Origin: DATGPD01 sp031423015
GTDB lineage: Bacteria; Planctomycetota; UBA1135; UBA2386
DNA: 64,000 nucleotides
Direction of reading: 5' to 3'
Assembly (NCBI GenBank): GCA_031423015.1
Contig: JANPER010000035.1
Location: 1-64,000 of the forward strand
Of this stretch, positions 26,275-34,784 are shown piece by piece (position 1 is the first letter of the stretch; every line of letters begins with the position of its first letter). The notes below the pieces were generated by a model. That model was given only the letters and a program-made list of their open reading frames with translations. It ran no database searches and had not been told where the DNA came from. Made by a program: the position numbers and the translations under genes.

Positions 26275-27429
26275 GTGCGCGCCCGCATCATCGACGCCCC
26301 CTCGCTGCCGACCTACGACCTCGGTGCCGATCACCCGTTCGCGCGGGACCGCCAAGCGGCGCTCTTCGATCTGCTGCACCGGCATCGACTCATCGACGCA
26401 GGTGACGCCTTGCCGGCCGCGCCGGCGACGCGGGACGACCTGCGCTTGGCGCACCGCGACGACTACATCGATGCCATCATCGAGTTGTCGGCCGTGCGAC
26501 CGAGCCGCGACGCGATGAGTCGCGCCTCCAAGTTCGGCATGGGGTCGCAAGACAACCCCATCGCCAAGAACCTCCACACCGCCGCGGCGTCGGTCGTCGG
26601 CGCCACCCTCGCTTGCGTGCGCACCGTGCTCAGCGGCGAGGCTCGCGCCGGGTTCAATCCCGCAGGCGGCCTGCACCATGCGATGCACGCGCGGGCCACC
26701 GGATTCTGCGTCTACAACGACCTCGTGGCCGGCATCCATGCGGCTCTGCGCGCCGGCGTCGCGCGCGTGCTGTACGTCGACTTCGACGTGCACCACGGCG
26801 ACGGCGTACAGGCGGCGTTCGAAGACGATCCGCGCGTGCTGACCGTCTCGTTCCATGAGACGCCCGAAGTTCTGTTTCCGGGGACCGGCTACGTGCACGA
26901 GCACGGGGTTGGCGCTGGCCTGGGCTACACGCTCAACGTGCCGCTCGCATCGTTCACCGCCGACGAAGCCTGGCTGAACGCGATCCGCGACGTGCTGGTG
27001 CCGGCAGCACGCGCGTTCTTGCCCGAGCTGATCGTCAGCCAGCACGGTTGCGACCCGCACTTCAGCGACCCACTGGCGAACCTGCGCGTGACGACGCAGG
27101 CGATGGCCGAGGCCGCCAAGATCACGCGCGCGCTCGCCGACGAGCTGTGCGCCGGCCGCTGGGTCGCAACCGGGGGCGGCGGCTATCGGCCACACACGGT
27201 GATCCCGCGCGCGTGGAGTTGGGTGTGGGCGATCCTCGCTGACAAGCAACTGCCCGCGGCCATCGACGAAGGGTGGCGGACCGCGTGGCAAGAGCGCGCC
27301 GACGAACGCTTGCCGACCGCGTGGCCCGATGTCGCGCCGCACGATCGACGCAGCGCCGACGCAGCGGCGCGCGATGCCGCAGTGGTGCAACAGATCGTGC
27401 GCCGCGGCTTCGCGCCAGCGCGGTCTTGA
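26275..27429 (+). CDS. Class I histone deacetylase/AcuC-family deacetylase
   Basis: The 384-residue protein shows the HDAC/acetoin-utilisation fold: HPFARDRQAALFDLL at the N-terminus, NPAGGLHHAM with the active-site His pair, YVDFDVHHGDGVQAAF with the zinc-binding Asp and His, SFHETPEVLFPGTGY, IVSQHGCDPH, and GGGGYRPHTV near the end. Such zinc enzymes remove acyl groups from lysine or small amines in the cytoplasm. The usual second metal Asp motif (D-x-D/G-F-D) is replaced by QHGCDPH, as in AcuC-like proteins. GTG 26275 is the first in-frame start; no strong ribosome site precedes it. The adjacent SUI1 gene is convergent. Confidence 0.85.
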   Translation: MRARIIDAPSLPTYDLGADHPFARDRQAALFDLLHRHRLIDAGDALPAAPATRDDLRLAHRDDYIDAIIELSAVRPSRDAMSRASKFGMGSQDNPIAKNLHTAAASVVGATLACVRTVLSGEARAGFNPAGGLHHAMHARATGFCVYNDLVAGIHAALRAGVARVLYVDFDVHHGDGVQAAFEDDPRVLTVSFHETPEVLFPGTGYVHEHGVGAGLGYTLNVPLASFTADEAWLNAIRDVLVPAARAFLPELIVSQHGCDPHFSDPLANLRVTTQAMAEAAKITRALADELCAGRWVATGGGGYRPHTVIPRAWSWVWAILADKQLPAAIDEGWRTAWQERADERLPTAWPDVAPHDRRSADAAARDAAVVQQIVRRGFAPARS

Positions 27430-27444
27430 CTGCCCACGACCGGC

Positions 27445-27768
27445 TCAGCCGCCGGCGCGCTTCACGACGTAGCCCTTCGCGCCGAGGAACGCCTCGATCT
27501 GCTCGCGAAGGTCGCCCTGCAACACGACCACCAGCCCCTCGACGGCACCACCACAGCCCAAGCGCTTCTTGAGTTCCCGGGCGAGGTCTTCGAGTTGTGG
27601 CGGCGCCATTCCCAAGCCCTCGATCGTGGTCACGGTCTTGCCGCCGCGGCCACCGATTCGGCGCTGGATCCGCACCACGCCATCGCCAGCGGGCGGCTTG
27701 TGCTGCGGCGCCGCAGCCTTGGGCGGCGGCCCGCGGTGATCGTCGTCCCAGACCAGGCGCGAGTTCAT
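27445..27768 (-). CDS. SUI1/eIF1-like translation factor (YciH family)
   Basis: The 107-residue protein starts at ATG 27768 (MNSRLVWDDDHRG). After a Pro/Ala-rich lead, residues 35-105 match the bacterial SUI1 domain: VRIQRRIGGRGGKTVTTIEG, LARELKKRLGCGGAVEG, VVLQGDLREQIEAFLGAKGY. Members bind the small ribosomal subunit and are thought to affect start-site fidelity. It is divergent from the TlpA-like gene at 27861 and tail-to-tail with the deacetylase. The length is normal for YciH. Confidence 0.88.
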   Translation of the reverse strand: MNSRLVWDDDHRGPPPKAAAPQHKPPAGDGVVRIQRRIGGRGGKTVTTIEGLGMAPPQLEDLARELKKRLGCGGAVEGLVVVLQGDLREQIEAFLGAKGYVVKRAGG

Positions 27769-27860
27769 CGGCGCAGTGTGCCGTCTGGGTCCACGCTGGC
27801 AAGGTGCCGCCGCCAACCCGTATGAACTCCAGTCGGCCGCCCGCCCCGCGCCGTTCACCC

Positions 27861-29057
27861 ATGACCACCTTTCTGCCATCTGCATGTGGGATCGCACTCG
27901 CGGTCGCACTCTCGCTCAGCACGCTCGCTGGTCAGATCGACCTCGAAGCGGCGCGCGCCGAGCTCGACAAGACGCTGGTGCGCCCTGCCAACACGGTGAT
28001 CGGCGAGCCTCAGCGTCTGGCACTCGCGGCGTTCCTGGCACGCTACGAGGGCCAGGACCTCGGGCCGCTCGGCTACGCCCGCGCGTTGCAACTCTATCTG
28101 CAGCGCGACAGCGGCAGTGCCGACGCGCTCGACGCTTTCTTTGCTCAGCATGCCACGATCGAGAACGTGGAACACCGCACGATGGCGGGTCGGATCTACC
28201 TGGGAGCCATCGCGGGCGCGGCCCGCGCCGACAAACTCGACGAAGTCCAGTTGCGCCAACGCGCCTCGCGCGCGGCGAGTCTCTACCACGACCTCGCCAC
28301 GATGGCACGGGTCACGGCGCCGTTGCTCGCTGCCGGCAGCAGCGTGCAAGATCGCGCCGCGCTGCGTACCGCCTTGTTGCGCGGGGCATGCAACGGCAAC
28401 GCCGGTGACGCGGCACTCGACGTGTTCGCCGCGAGCTTGTACGCCGCCAGCGACGCGCCCGAGGCCTCGCCGGGCGGCGTTCGCCGGGCGCCTTCCACGA
28501 ACGCGCGCGCCACTCCGGCGCCCGCCGACCTCGACGGGCAAAGCGCGCCCGCGTGGACGGCGACGCACGTGATCGATCCTCCGCTGCAAGGCGAGCGCGT
28601 CGACAAGCTGACCTTGACCGGTCTGCGCGGCAAAGTCGTCGTGCTCCACTTCTGGGCCACGTGGTGCCCGCCGTGCCGCGCCGTCGTACCGCACTTAGTG
28701 GAGCTGCAAGGCAAGCACAAGGCCGACCTGGCAGTGGTCGGCGTCACGCGCTTCTACGGCCGCGGCATGGACTTCTCGGCGCCAGATGCGAGCAAGCCGC
28801 ACGGCGGCAAGAGCGTGTCAGAGCTCAGTGAGGCGGCCGAGCTGACGGTCAACGCGGCGTTCGCGACGGCGTTCGCCCTCAACTACCCCATCGCCTTCAT
28901 CGACAGCGCTGTGGCCGCGACCAGCTACCACGTGAGTAGCATTCCTACCGTGTTCGTGCTCGACCGCGAGGGCAGGGTCGTGGGCTCGGTGGTCGGCGGC
29001 AACGCCCAGAGTGTGGACGAGCTGGTCGGCAAGGCGCTGGCGAGTCGCGGGCGCTGA
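27861..29057 (+). CDS. Exported TlpA-like thioredoxin-fold protein with helical N-terminal domain
   Basis: The 398-residue protein starts at ATG 27861 with the signal peptide MTTFLPSACGIALAVALSLS. Residues 30-230 are helical with no known domain. Residues about 235-395 form a thioredoxin/TlpA domain with FWATWCPPCRAV (Cys269-x-x-Cys272), a long insertion, and the cis-proline loop SSIPTVFVLD. TlpA/ResA-like proteins act in the periplasm as thiol reductants or in cytochrome maturation. This one keeps both cysteines, unlike the UGPC protein at 51938. The neighbours (SUI1, DUF418) do not show its partner. Confidence 0.82.
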   Translation: MTTFLPSACGIALAVALSLSTLAGQIDLEAARAELDKTLVRPANTVIGEPQRLALAAFLARYEGQDLGPLGYARALQLYLQRDSGSADALDAFFAQHATIENVEHRTMAGRIYLGAIAGAARADKLDEVQLRQRASRAASLYHDLATMARVTAPLLAAGSSVQDRAALRTALLRGACNGNAGDAALDVFAASLYAASDAPEASPGGVRRAPSTNARATPAPADLDGQSAPAWTATHVIDPPLQGERVDKLTLTGLRGKVVVLHFWATWCPPCRAVVPHLVELQGKHKADLAVVGVTRFYGRGMDFSAPDASKPHGGKSVSELSEAAELTVNAAFATAFALNYPIAFIDSAVAATSYHVSSIPTVFVLDREGRVVGSVVGGNAQSVDELVGKALASRGR

Positions 29058-29175
29058 ACCGGCAAGTCGAGCCCCGTCGGCACTCAGGGGCGATCGCGTG
29101 GCCCGTCCGCGCGGCAGGCGCGGATCGGTGACCACAACTTGGCAGAGTGGCCACCTCCCTCGTAGCACACGCACG

Positions 29176-30528
29176 ATGACTCATGTCACCTTGCCGAACG
29201 GCGATCGCGTCCTCGCCCTCGACGTCGTTCGCGGCCTCGCCGTCCTCGGCATCTTGGTGATGAACGTCGTCGAGTTCGGCCAGCCGATCCGGGCCTACGA
29301 GAACCCCGCGGGAGGCGGCGGCAGCAGCGGTGCCGACCTATGGACGTGGTTCGTGCAGATGGCGCTGTTCGACGGCAAGATGCGGGCGCTGTTCTCGATG
29401 CTGTTCGGCGCCGGCCTGGTGCTGCTCGCGACGCGCATGGAGAACACCGGGCGCGGCAGCGAAGCGACCGACCTGCTGCTGCGCCGCTGTCTGTGGCTGG
29501 TGCCGTTTGGCGTCGCGCACCGCTTCCTCCTGCAGTGGACCGGCGACATCCTGTACATGTACGGGCTGCTCGGCGTGATCGCGATCGCGTTCCGCCGCGC
29601 GCGACCGAGCCGACAGATCGCGATCGGTCTGTTGTGCTTGTCCGCGTTCGTGCCGATCGAACTGTGGAAGCACCACCAATCGGCGACCGTGCGCGACCAG
29701 GCCACGACCGCGCAGGCGCTCGCGGCTGCGGGCGAAGCGGTGCCAGCCGAGCTGCGCGAGGCGCAGACGCGATGGGAACGCCGCCTCGCACCGCTGAAGC
29801 CAGAAGGCGTGCAAGCCGAGATCGAGGCCATGCGCGGCGGCTACGCCAAGGTGTTCGCCTACCGCTGGGACTATCACCACGCGTTCCAGTCGAGCTACCT
29901 GTACTACTACTTCGTCTGGGACGTGCTCGGGATGATGCTCGTCGGCATGGGGCTGTTGCGCTTGGGGTTTTTCCACGGGCGATGTCCGACGCCGGTGTAC
30001 TTCGCAATCATCGCCGCCGGCCTCGTGGTCGCGGGCGCCTCGGGTTGGTGGGCGCAGGCGTGGGCAGCGACTGACTTCTCCGCCGGCGCGCTCGAGCTGC
30101 GCACGGTGCGCGGCGCCGCGTACGCGTACGCGCGCGGGATCGTCGGCCTCGCCTGGGCGTCGGCGCTGATCCTGCTGGTGCGCCGCGGCGCCATGCGATG
30201 GCTTACGTCACCCCTCGCCGTCGTCGGCCGCATGGCGTTCACCAACTACGTGCTGCAGACCGTGTGCTGCACGCTGTTGTTCTTCGGCTATGGCCTCGGC
30301 TACTACGCCGCGTGGTCACGCAGCCAACTCATGCTGGTCTGGCTGGGCGTGTCGCTGGTGCAGATCGCGTTCAGCCTGGCGTGGCTGTCGCGCTTCCGCA
30401 TCGGGCCCCTGGAATGGGCCTGGCGCTCGCTCACCTACGGCCGACTGCAGCCGCTGCGGCGATCGCCTTGGTCGACCGAGGCGGACGCTTCCCCCAACCA
30501 CCCCGACGATGTCTCCCCACCCGGCTGA
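29176..30528 (+). CDS. DUF418-family membrane protein (YeiB-like)
   Basis: The 450-residue protein has about ten membrane helices, beginning RVLALDVVRGLAVLGILVMN. The blocks FDGKMRALFSMLFGAGLVLL, HRFLLQWTGDILYMYGLLG and the C-terminal WLTSPLAVVGRMAFTNYVLQ then WLSRFRIGPLEWAWRSLTYG are the characteristic DUF418 signatures (A-F-x-x-D-G-K, R-x-L-x-x-x-G-D-I-L, G-R-M-A-x-T-N-Y-L-x-Q-S, G-P-x-E-W-x-W-R). The function of the family is not established. Its 3' end overlaps the galactokinase start by 20 nt, indicating co-transcription. Confidence 0.88.
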   Translation: MTHVTLPNGDRVLALDVVRGLAVLGILVMNVVEFGQPIRAYENPAGGGGSSGADLWTWFVQMALFDGKMRALFSMLFGAGLVLLATRMENTGRGSEATDLLLRRCLWLVPFGVAHRFLLQWTGDILYMYGLLGVIAIAFRRARPSRQIAIGLLCLSAFVPIELWKHHQSATVRDQATTAQALAAAGEAVPAELREAQTRWERRLAPLKPEGVQAEIEAMRGGYAKVFAYRWDYHHAFQSSYLYYYFVWDVLGMMLVGMGLLRLGFFHGRCPTPVYFAIIAAGLVVAGASGWWAQAWAATDFSAGALELRTVRGAAYAYARGIVGLAWASALILLVRRGAMRWLTSPLAVVGRMAFTNYVLQTVCCTLLFFGYGLGYYAAWSRSQLMLVWLGVSLVQIAFSLAWLSRFRIGPLEWAWRSLTYGRLQPLRRSPWSTEADASPNHPDDVSPPG

Positions 30529-31744
30529 CCAAGCAGCGCGTGCCGCCCTTCGCGTGGCAGCCGACAGTTCGCACCTCAACGTCCACGGCGGCCGGATCCG
30601 CCGGACGTCGTCGCGCTTCTGTCTGGGCGTCGAACACGGCGACTACAACGGCACCGAGCTGTTCGGCGTCGGCACGGATCGCTTCCTGTGGCTCGCCTAC
30701 CAGGCCAACGAACGTGGACGCGTGCGCTTGTTCTCGAGCAACTTCGCCCACGATGGGGTCGTCGAGTTCACACCCGACAGCCCACCACCACCGCGCGATC
30801 CGCGCCTTGCTGACACCTGGGCGCGCTTTCCACTCGGGGTGGCGTGGGTGCTGCGCCGCGCCGGCTTTGGGCTGGGGCGCGGGTTCGATGCAGTGATCCA
30901 CAGTGAGATTCCCGGCGGCGGGATGTCGCGCTCGGCGTCGCTCACGCTCAACCTGCTGCTGACGTTCGCGGCGGTGAACGGCTGGCGCTTTGCCTCCGAC
31001 CTGCAAGTCGTCGATCTGGCGCAGGCGGTCGAGAACGACTTCATCGGCTCGCCGTGTGGCGTGCTCGACCAGACGATGATTCTGTTCGCGCGCGCGGGGC
31101 ACGGCACGCACTATCGGCCGCGCGATCGAAGTGTGCGCCATGTGCCGCTCGGAACCGCTCCGCCGTTTGCTTTGGTGAGCCTCGACACCGGCACGCAGCG
31201 CCCGGGTTTGGAGAAAGCGACCTACCCGGTGCGCCGCGCGGAATGTGAACTGCTCGTCGCGCTGGCCCAGGCTGAGTTCGGCATCCGCTGCCTGGCCGAT
31301 GTGGGCGACGACGATCTCCTGCAGCGAATGTTGCTTCGCTTCGGCCAGAGCCACCCCCAACTCTGCGACCGCCTGCGCTACATCTACGGGGCGCAGCAGC
31401 GCTTCCCCGCCTTGCTGCGCGCTTGGCAAGCAGGCGACATCGCCGCGGTCGGCGCGATCTTCCGACAAGACGGACTCGGCCTGCGCGACCTCTACCGGAT
31501 CTCGGGGCCAGAGCTGGAGACCATGTGCGACCTCGCGCGCACGGTGCCCGGCGTGTTCGGCGAACGCATGCTCGGCGGCGGCGACAAGGGCGCGGCTGGC
31601 GCGATCGTGGCGGCCGAGAGCGTGGCCGATCTCGAACGCGCCGTCGCGGTCGGTTACGCGCGCAGTCATCCCGAGTTCGCCGCGCGGCATGCGGTGCACG
31701 CGTGTGGCATCGTCGATGGCGTCACCGTTCTCGATGGGCTGTAG
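30509..31744 (+). CDS. Galactokinase-family GHMP sugar kinase
   Basis: The 411-residue protein starts at ATG 30509, inside the DUF418 gene. FCLGVEHGDYNGTELFGVGTDR resembles the galactokinase signature (G-E-H-x-D-Y-N-G-G-x-x-x-P-x-A). SEIPGGGMSRSASLTLNLLL is the GHMP ATP-binding loop and RMLGGGDKGAAGAIVAAES the C-terminal motif (M-x-G-x-G-F-G-G). VEHGD in place of GEHTD and the P-to-F/G changes suggest a divergent substrate, perhaps another hexose or a heptose. It begins a cluster that also holds a redox protein, an oxidoreductase and a glycosyltransferase. Confidence 0.75.
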   Translation: MSPHPADQAARAALRVAADSSHLNVHGGRIRRTSSRFCLGVEHGDYNGTELFGVGTDRFLWLAYQANERGRVRLFSSNFAHDGVVEFTPDSPPPPRDPRLADTWARFPLGVAWVLRRAGFGLGRGFDAVIHSEIPGGGMSRSASLTLNLLLTFAAVNGWRFASDLQVVDLAQAVENDFIGSPCGVLDQTMILFARAGHGTHYRPRDRSVRHVPLGTAPPFALVSLDTGTQRPGLEKATYPVRRAECELLVALAQAEFGIRCLADVGDDDLLQRMLLRFGQSHPQLCDRLRYIYGAQQRFPALLRAWQAGDIAAVGAIFRQDGLGLRDLYRISGPELETMCDLARTVPGVFGERMLGGGDKGAAGAIVAAESVADLERAVAVGYARSHPEFAARHAVHACGIVDGVTVLDGL

Positions 31745-31810
31745 CCTGCACGGGCCGCGAGTGTTCGAGTTCTGGGCTCGCATCCATCCTCGCGGCGAGA
31801 ACCGCCTGCC

Positions 31811-32341
31811 ATGAACACGGTCCCCCCCAACATCCTTGATCTGGCCATCGTCGGCCGCAACCTGCACGGCGCGACCCTGCGCGCCCACCTCGGCGGCACG
31901 GCGACGCTCCTGGTGTTCCTGCGTCACCTCGCTTGAGTGTTCTGTCGCGAGTTGGTCACCGACTTGCGCGCCGCGGTCGCGGCCGACAAAACCTTCCCTG
32001 ACGTGTTGTTGTTCGTGCTGGCCAAGCCGGAGCACGCGCAGGGGTTCTTCGAGGAACGCTGGCCAGGAGCCGCCGTCGTGTGCGAAGCGTCCGGGCTGTT
32101 CCATCGTGATCTGCTTGGCGCGCGCCGGATGCGGTTGTGGGAGCTTCTTCGACCGAGCCTATTGCGGCGCATGCTCGAGGCACGGCGCAAAGGACATGCG
32201 CAGGGCCGTCCACAGGGCGACGCCTGGCGCCTCGGCGGCGCGATGCTCGTGCAGGGTGCGCGCGTGGTGTGGCAGTACCGGGCCAAAGATGCTGCCGACC
32301 ATCCCGACCTGAGTGCCGTGCCACGGGACGTTTCCGCCTGA
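31811..32341 (+). CDS. SelL-related/peroxiredoxin-like redox protein, probable selenoprotein (Sec42 at TGA)
   Basis: The frame from ATG 31811 to TGA 32339-32341 (176 residues) is broken only by TGA at 31934-31936. Around it the protein reads TLLVFLRHLA-U-VFCRELVTDL, then DVLLFVLAKPEHAQGFFEER, LFHRDLLGARRMRLWELLRP and GDAWRLGGAMLVQGARVVWQ. SelL/Prx-like-2 proteins have F-L-R-H-F-G-(C/U)-x-x-C-R-E at this spot, so the TGA stands exactly at the first redox residue (U42-V-F-C45). A SECIS-like hairpin follows at once (31946-31968). The protein is cytoplasmic with no signal peptide. Treating TGA as a stop would leave a 41-residue peptide and a headless 134-residue frame. The alternative is a nonsense mutation, which would have to hit the catalytic codon by chance. 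Confidence 0.8.
31946..31968 (+). promoter_or_regulatory. Candidate bacterial SECIS element
   Basis: Counting the T of the TGA as 1, bases 13-22 (CGCGAGTTGG) pair with 26-35 (CCGACTTGCG) with two G-U wobbles, leaving a TCA loop; the top GG lies at +21/+22. In E. coli fdhF the loop GG is at +22/+23. The stem starts 9 nt after the TGA, within the distance range of bacterial SECIS hairpins. Confidence 0.6.
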
Positions 32342-32402
32342 GCCCACGACATGTCGATCTCGGGCTTTCAAATGCGGCCTCGCTCCCGCTAATACGAGCG
32401 CG

Positions 32403-33476
32403 ATGACTCGTCTTCGCGTCCTCGTCGTCGGCTGCGGCAACATGGGCGCGTCGCATGCGCGCGCCTACCACAAGCTGCGCCACGACTTCGAGATCGTCGG
32501 TTTGGTGAGCCGCGGTGCCGACAGCCGTGAACGCCTGGCGAACGCGCTCGGCGGGCAGCCGACGTTTGCTGACTTCGACGTCGCGCTGCGCGCGACCAAG
32601 CCCGACGTGGTCTCGGTGAACACATATCCCGACACCCACGCTGCGTTGGCGCGCAAAGCGCTGCTCGCGGGCGCTCACCTCTTCGTCGAGAAGCCCCTCG
32701 CCGAGACCGTCGAGCAAGCGCAAGCCATCGTCGACCTTGCGCACCAGCACCGGCGCAAAGTCGTCGTCGGCTACATCCTGCGCGTACACCCGACGTGGCA
32801 GAAGTTCATCGAGATCGCGCGCACGCTCGGCAAGCCGCTGGTCATGCGCATGAACCTCAACCAGCAGAGCCGCGGCAAGGATTGGGCGACGCACAAAGCC
32901 CTGATGAACTCGCTGTCGCCGATCGTCGATTGCGGCGTGCACTATGTCGACGTGATGTGCCAAATGACGCGCGCCAAGCCGGTGCGCGTCAGCGCGCTCG
33001 CGGCGCGTCTGACCGCCGAGTTGAAGCCCGGCATGTACAACTACGGCCAGCTGCAGGTGACCTTCGACGACGGCTCCGTGGGCTGGTACGAGGCCGGCTG
33101 GGGGCCCATGATGAGCGAGGTCGCCTTCTTCGTGAAGGATGTGATCGGACCCGAGGGCTGCGTGTCGATCGTCGACAAGGGCGGCGAACGCGGCAGCGGG
33201 TCGGCCGATGTCGACTCGCACACCAAGACCAATACGCTCAAGCTGCATCGGTCGGCGCGCGACGATCGCGATGAGTTCGTGCACCAAGATCAACTCATGG
33301 ACACCACCGATGAGCCGGATCACGATGAACTCTGCTTGCGCGAGCAACAGGTGTTGCTGCGCGCGATTCGCGACGACCTCGACATGAGCGATCACCTGGC
33401 CGACGCCGTCAACAGCCTGCGCATCGTGCTCGCGGCCGATCGCGCCGCCCGGGAAGGAAAGACGATCGACCTTTGA
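32403..33476 (+). CDS. Gfo/Idh/MocA-family oxidoreductase
   Basis: The 357-residue protein has a Rossmann fold (RLRVLVVGCGNMGASHARAY, G-x-G-x-M-G), the substrate-domain motif LFVEKPLAETVEQA (EKP with the conserved Lys), and VDCGVHYVDVMCQMTRAKP as the catalytic D-x-G-x-H-x-x-D helix. It is predicted to be a cytoplasmic NAD(P)-dependent dehydrogenase acting on a sugar or inositol. The start is ATG 32403. The TGA at 33474-33476 overlaps the TTG start of the glycosyltransferase gene (TTGA), so the two are translationally coupled; this hints at making an unusual sugar for a glycan. Confidence 0.88.
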   Translation: MTRLRVLVVGCGNMGASHARAYHKLRHDFEIVGLVSRGADSRERLANALGGQPTFADFDVALRATKPDVVSVNTYPDTHAALARKALLAGAHLFVEKPLAETVEQAQAIVDLAHQHRRKVVVGYILRVHPTWQKFIEIARTLGKPLVMRMNLNQQSRGKDWATHKALMNSLSPIVDCGVHYVDVMCQMTRAKPVRVSALAARLTAELKPGMYNYGQLQVTFDDGSVGWYEAGWGPMMSEVAFFVKDVIGPEGCVSIVDKGGERGSGSADVDSHTKTNTLKLHRSARDDRDEFVHQDQLMDTTDEPDHDELCLREQQVLLRAIRDDLDMSDHLADAVNSLRIVLAADRAAREGKTIDL

Positions 33477-34690
33477 GCCGCGGCGGCCGCAACGTCCTCG
33501 TCATCATGCCGAGTCTGCCTGGACGACCACGGCCGGACGGCACCATCGTGCTCACCCACAAGCTGATCGACGGTGCGCTGGAGATGGCCAAGCACTGGCC
33601 TGGACCGACGCGCGTGGTGGTCGAACCGTGGGACCAAGAGAGCGACAACCTGGACAACGTCGCGGTGGCACCCGACGGCCCCGGCTGCCAGGTGCGCGTC
33701 GCTGCCTACGACGGGCCAGGCCTGCTGGCTGCGCTGGCCGACGCATCCGCGGTCGTCGCCAGTGTGTCGTACCGCCAGAACCACATCGCCGAACTGTGCC
33801 GGCGCCAAGGCATCGCCTGCGTCTACGTCTCGGAGTACTCGCTGCGCACGCGGTTCGACATCGTGCGTTCAGAGACGCGCAACCCGGTGTTGTGGGCACG
33901 GCGCTACTTGTGGGAGGTCGGACAAGAGCGTCGCCAGCGGAGCGCCATTACGGCCGCGGCTGGCGTGCAGAGCAACGGTACGCCAACCCACGACGCCTAC
34001 CGCGCGATCAGCGCGCGCCCGCACCTCTTCTTCGATACTCGATCGCGCGCCAACGACTTGATCGCCCGCGACGTCCTGCAAGCGCGACTGACCGCGATGC
34101 AGTCGGGCGACGCGCCGCTGCGGCTCGCATTCTCCGGCCGCTTCCTGCCGTGGAAGGGCGTGCAGTTCTTGCCGCCGCTCGCCGTGGCCCTGCGCGCCGC
34201 CAAGGTGCCGTTCACCCTCGACCTGTGCGGCGACGGTACTCTGACACCAGGGCTGCGTCGCGACATCGAGCGCCTGGGAATTGGCGACCAAGTGCGCCTG
34301 CGCGGCACACTTGACTTCGTCCGCGAATTGACGCCGTGGATGCAGCGCGAGGTCGACCTGCTGGTGTGCCCACATATCCAAGGCGATCCATCGAGCACGT
34401 TCTCCGAAGCATTCGCCGCCGGCGTGCCGATCGCGGGCTTCGCCAGCGAGTCTCTCGCCGGCATGCTGCGGCACGCCGACGCCGGCTGGACGGTGCCGAT
34501 GGCCAGCGTGTCGGCGCTGGCGCAGTTGATCCAACGCCTGTCGCGCAACCGTCAGCTGCTGGTCACGGCCGCGCACAAGGCGCGCGCGTTTGCCGCACAC
34601 CACACGTTCGAATCGACCGTGCAGCGGCGCGTGGAGCACATCCGCAGCTGCGTCACGGCAATGCAGCTACAACACAGCACCAGCGTTTGA
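33473..34690 (+). CDS. GT4-like glycosyltransferase
   Basis: The 405-residue protein has two Rossmann-like halves: an N-terminal acceptor half (NVLVIMPSLPGRPRPDGTIV, VSYRQNHIAELCRRQGIACV) and a C-terminal donor half with LRLAFSGRFLPWKGVQFLPP, LDLCGDGTLTPGLRRDIER, VRLRGTLDF and the E-x7-E-like SSTFSEAFAAGVPIAGFASE. This fits the GT-B fold GT4 family. The start is TTG at 33473 overlapping the previous stop codon; GGGAAGGAAAG lies 12 nt upstream as a ribosome site. The cluster context suggests assembly of a surface glycan. Confidence 0.8.
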   Translation: MSRGGRNVLVIMPSLPGRPRPDGTIVLTHKLIDGALEMAKHWPGPTRVVVEPWDQESDNLDNVAVAPDGPGCQVRVAAYDGPGLLAALADASAVVASVSYRQNHIAELCRRQGIACVYVSEYSLRTRFDIVRSETRNPVLWARRYLWEVGQERRQRSAITAAAGVQSNGTPTHDAYRAISARPHLFFDTRSRANDLIARDVLQARLTAMQSGDAPLRLAFSGRFLPWKGVQFLPPLAVALRAAKVPFTLDLCGDGTLTPGLRRDIERLGIGDQVRLRGTLDFVRELTPWMQREVDLLVCPHIQGDPSSTFSEAFAAGVPIAGFASESLAGMLRHADAGWTVPMASVSALAQLIQRLSRNRQLLVTAAHKARAFAAHHTFESTVQRRVEHIRSCVTAMQLQHSTSV

Positions 34691-34784
34691 GGCGGCTGCC
34701 GACCAGTAGCCAACGGTTGCGGGCAGTCGGCGGCGCAAGGCAGCAGCCGCGCTTTCACCGTGAACAAGGGGCACAATCACGGTG

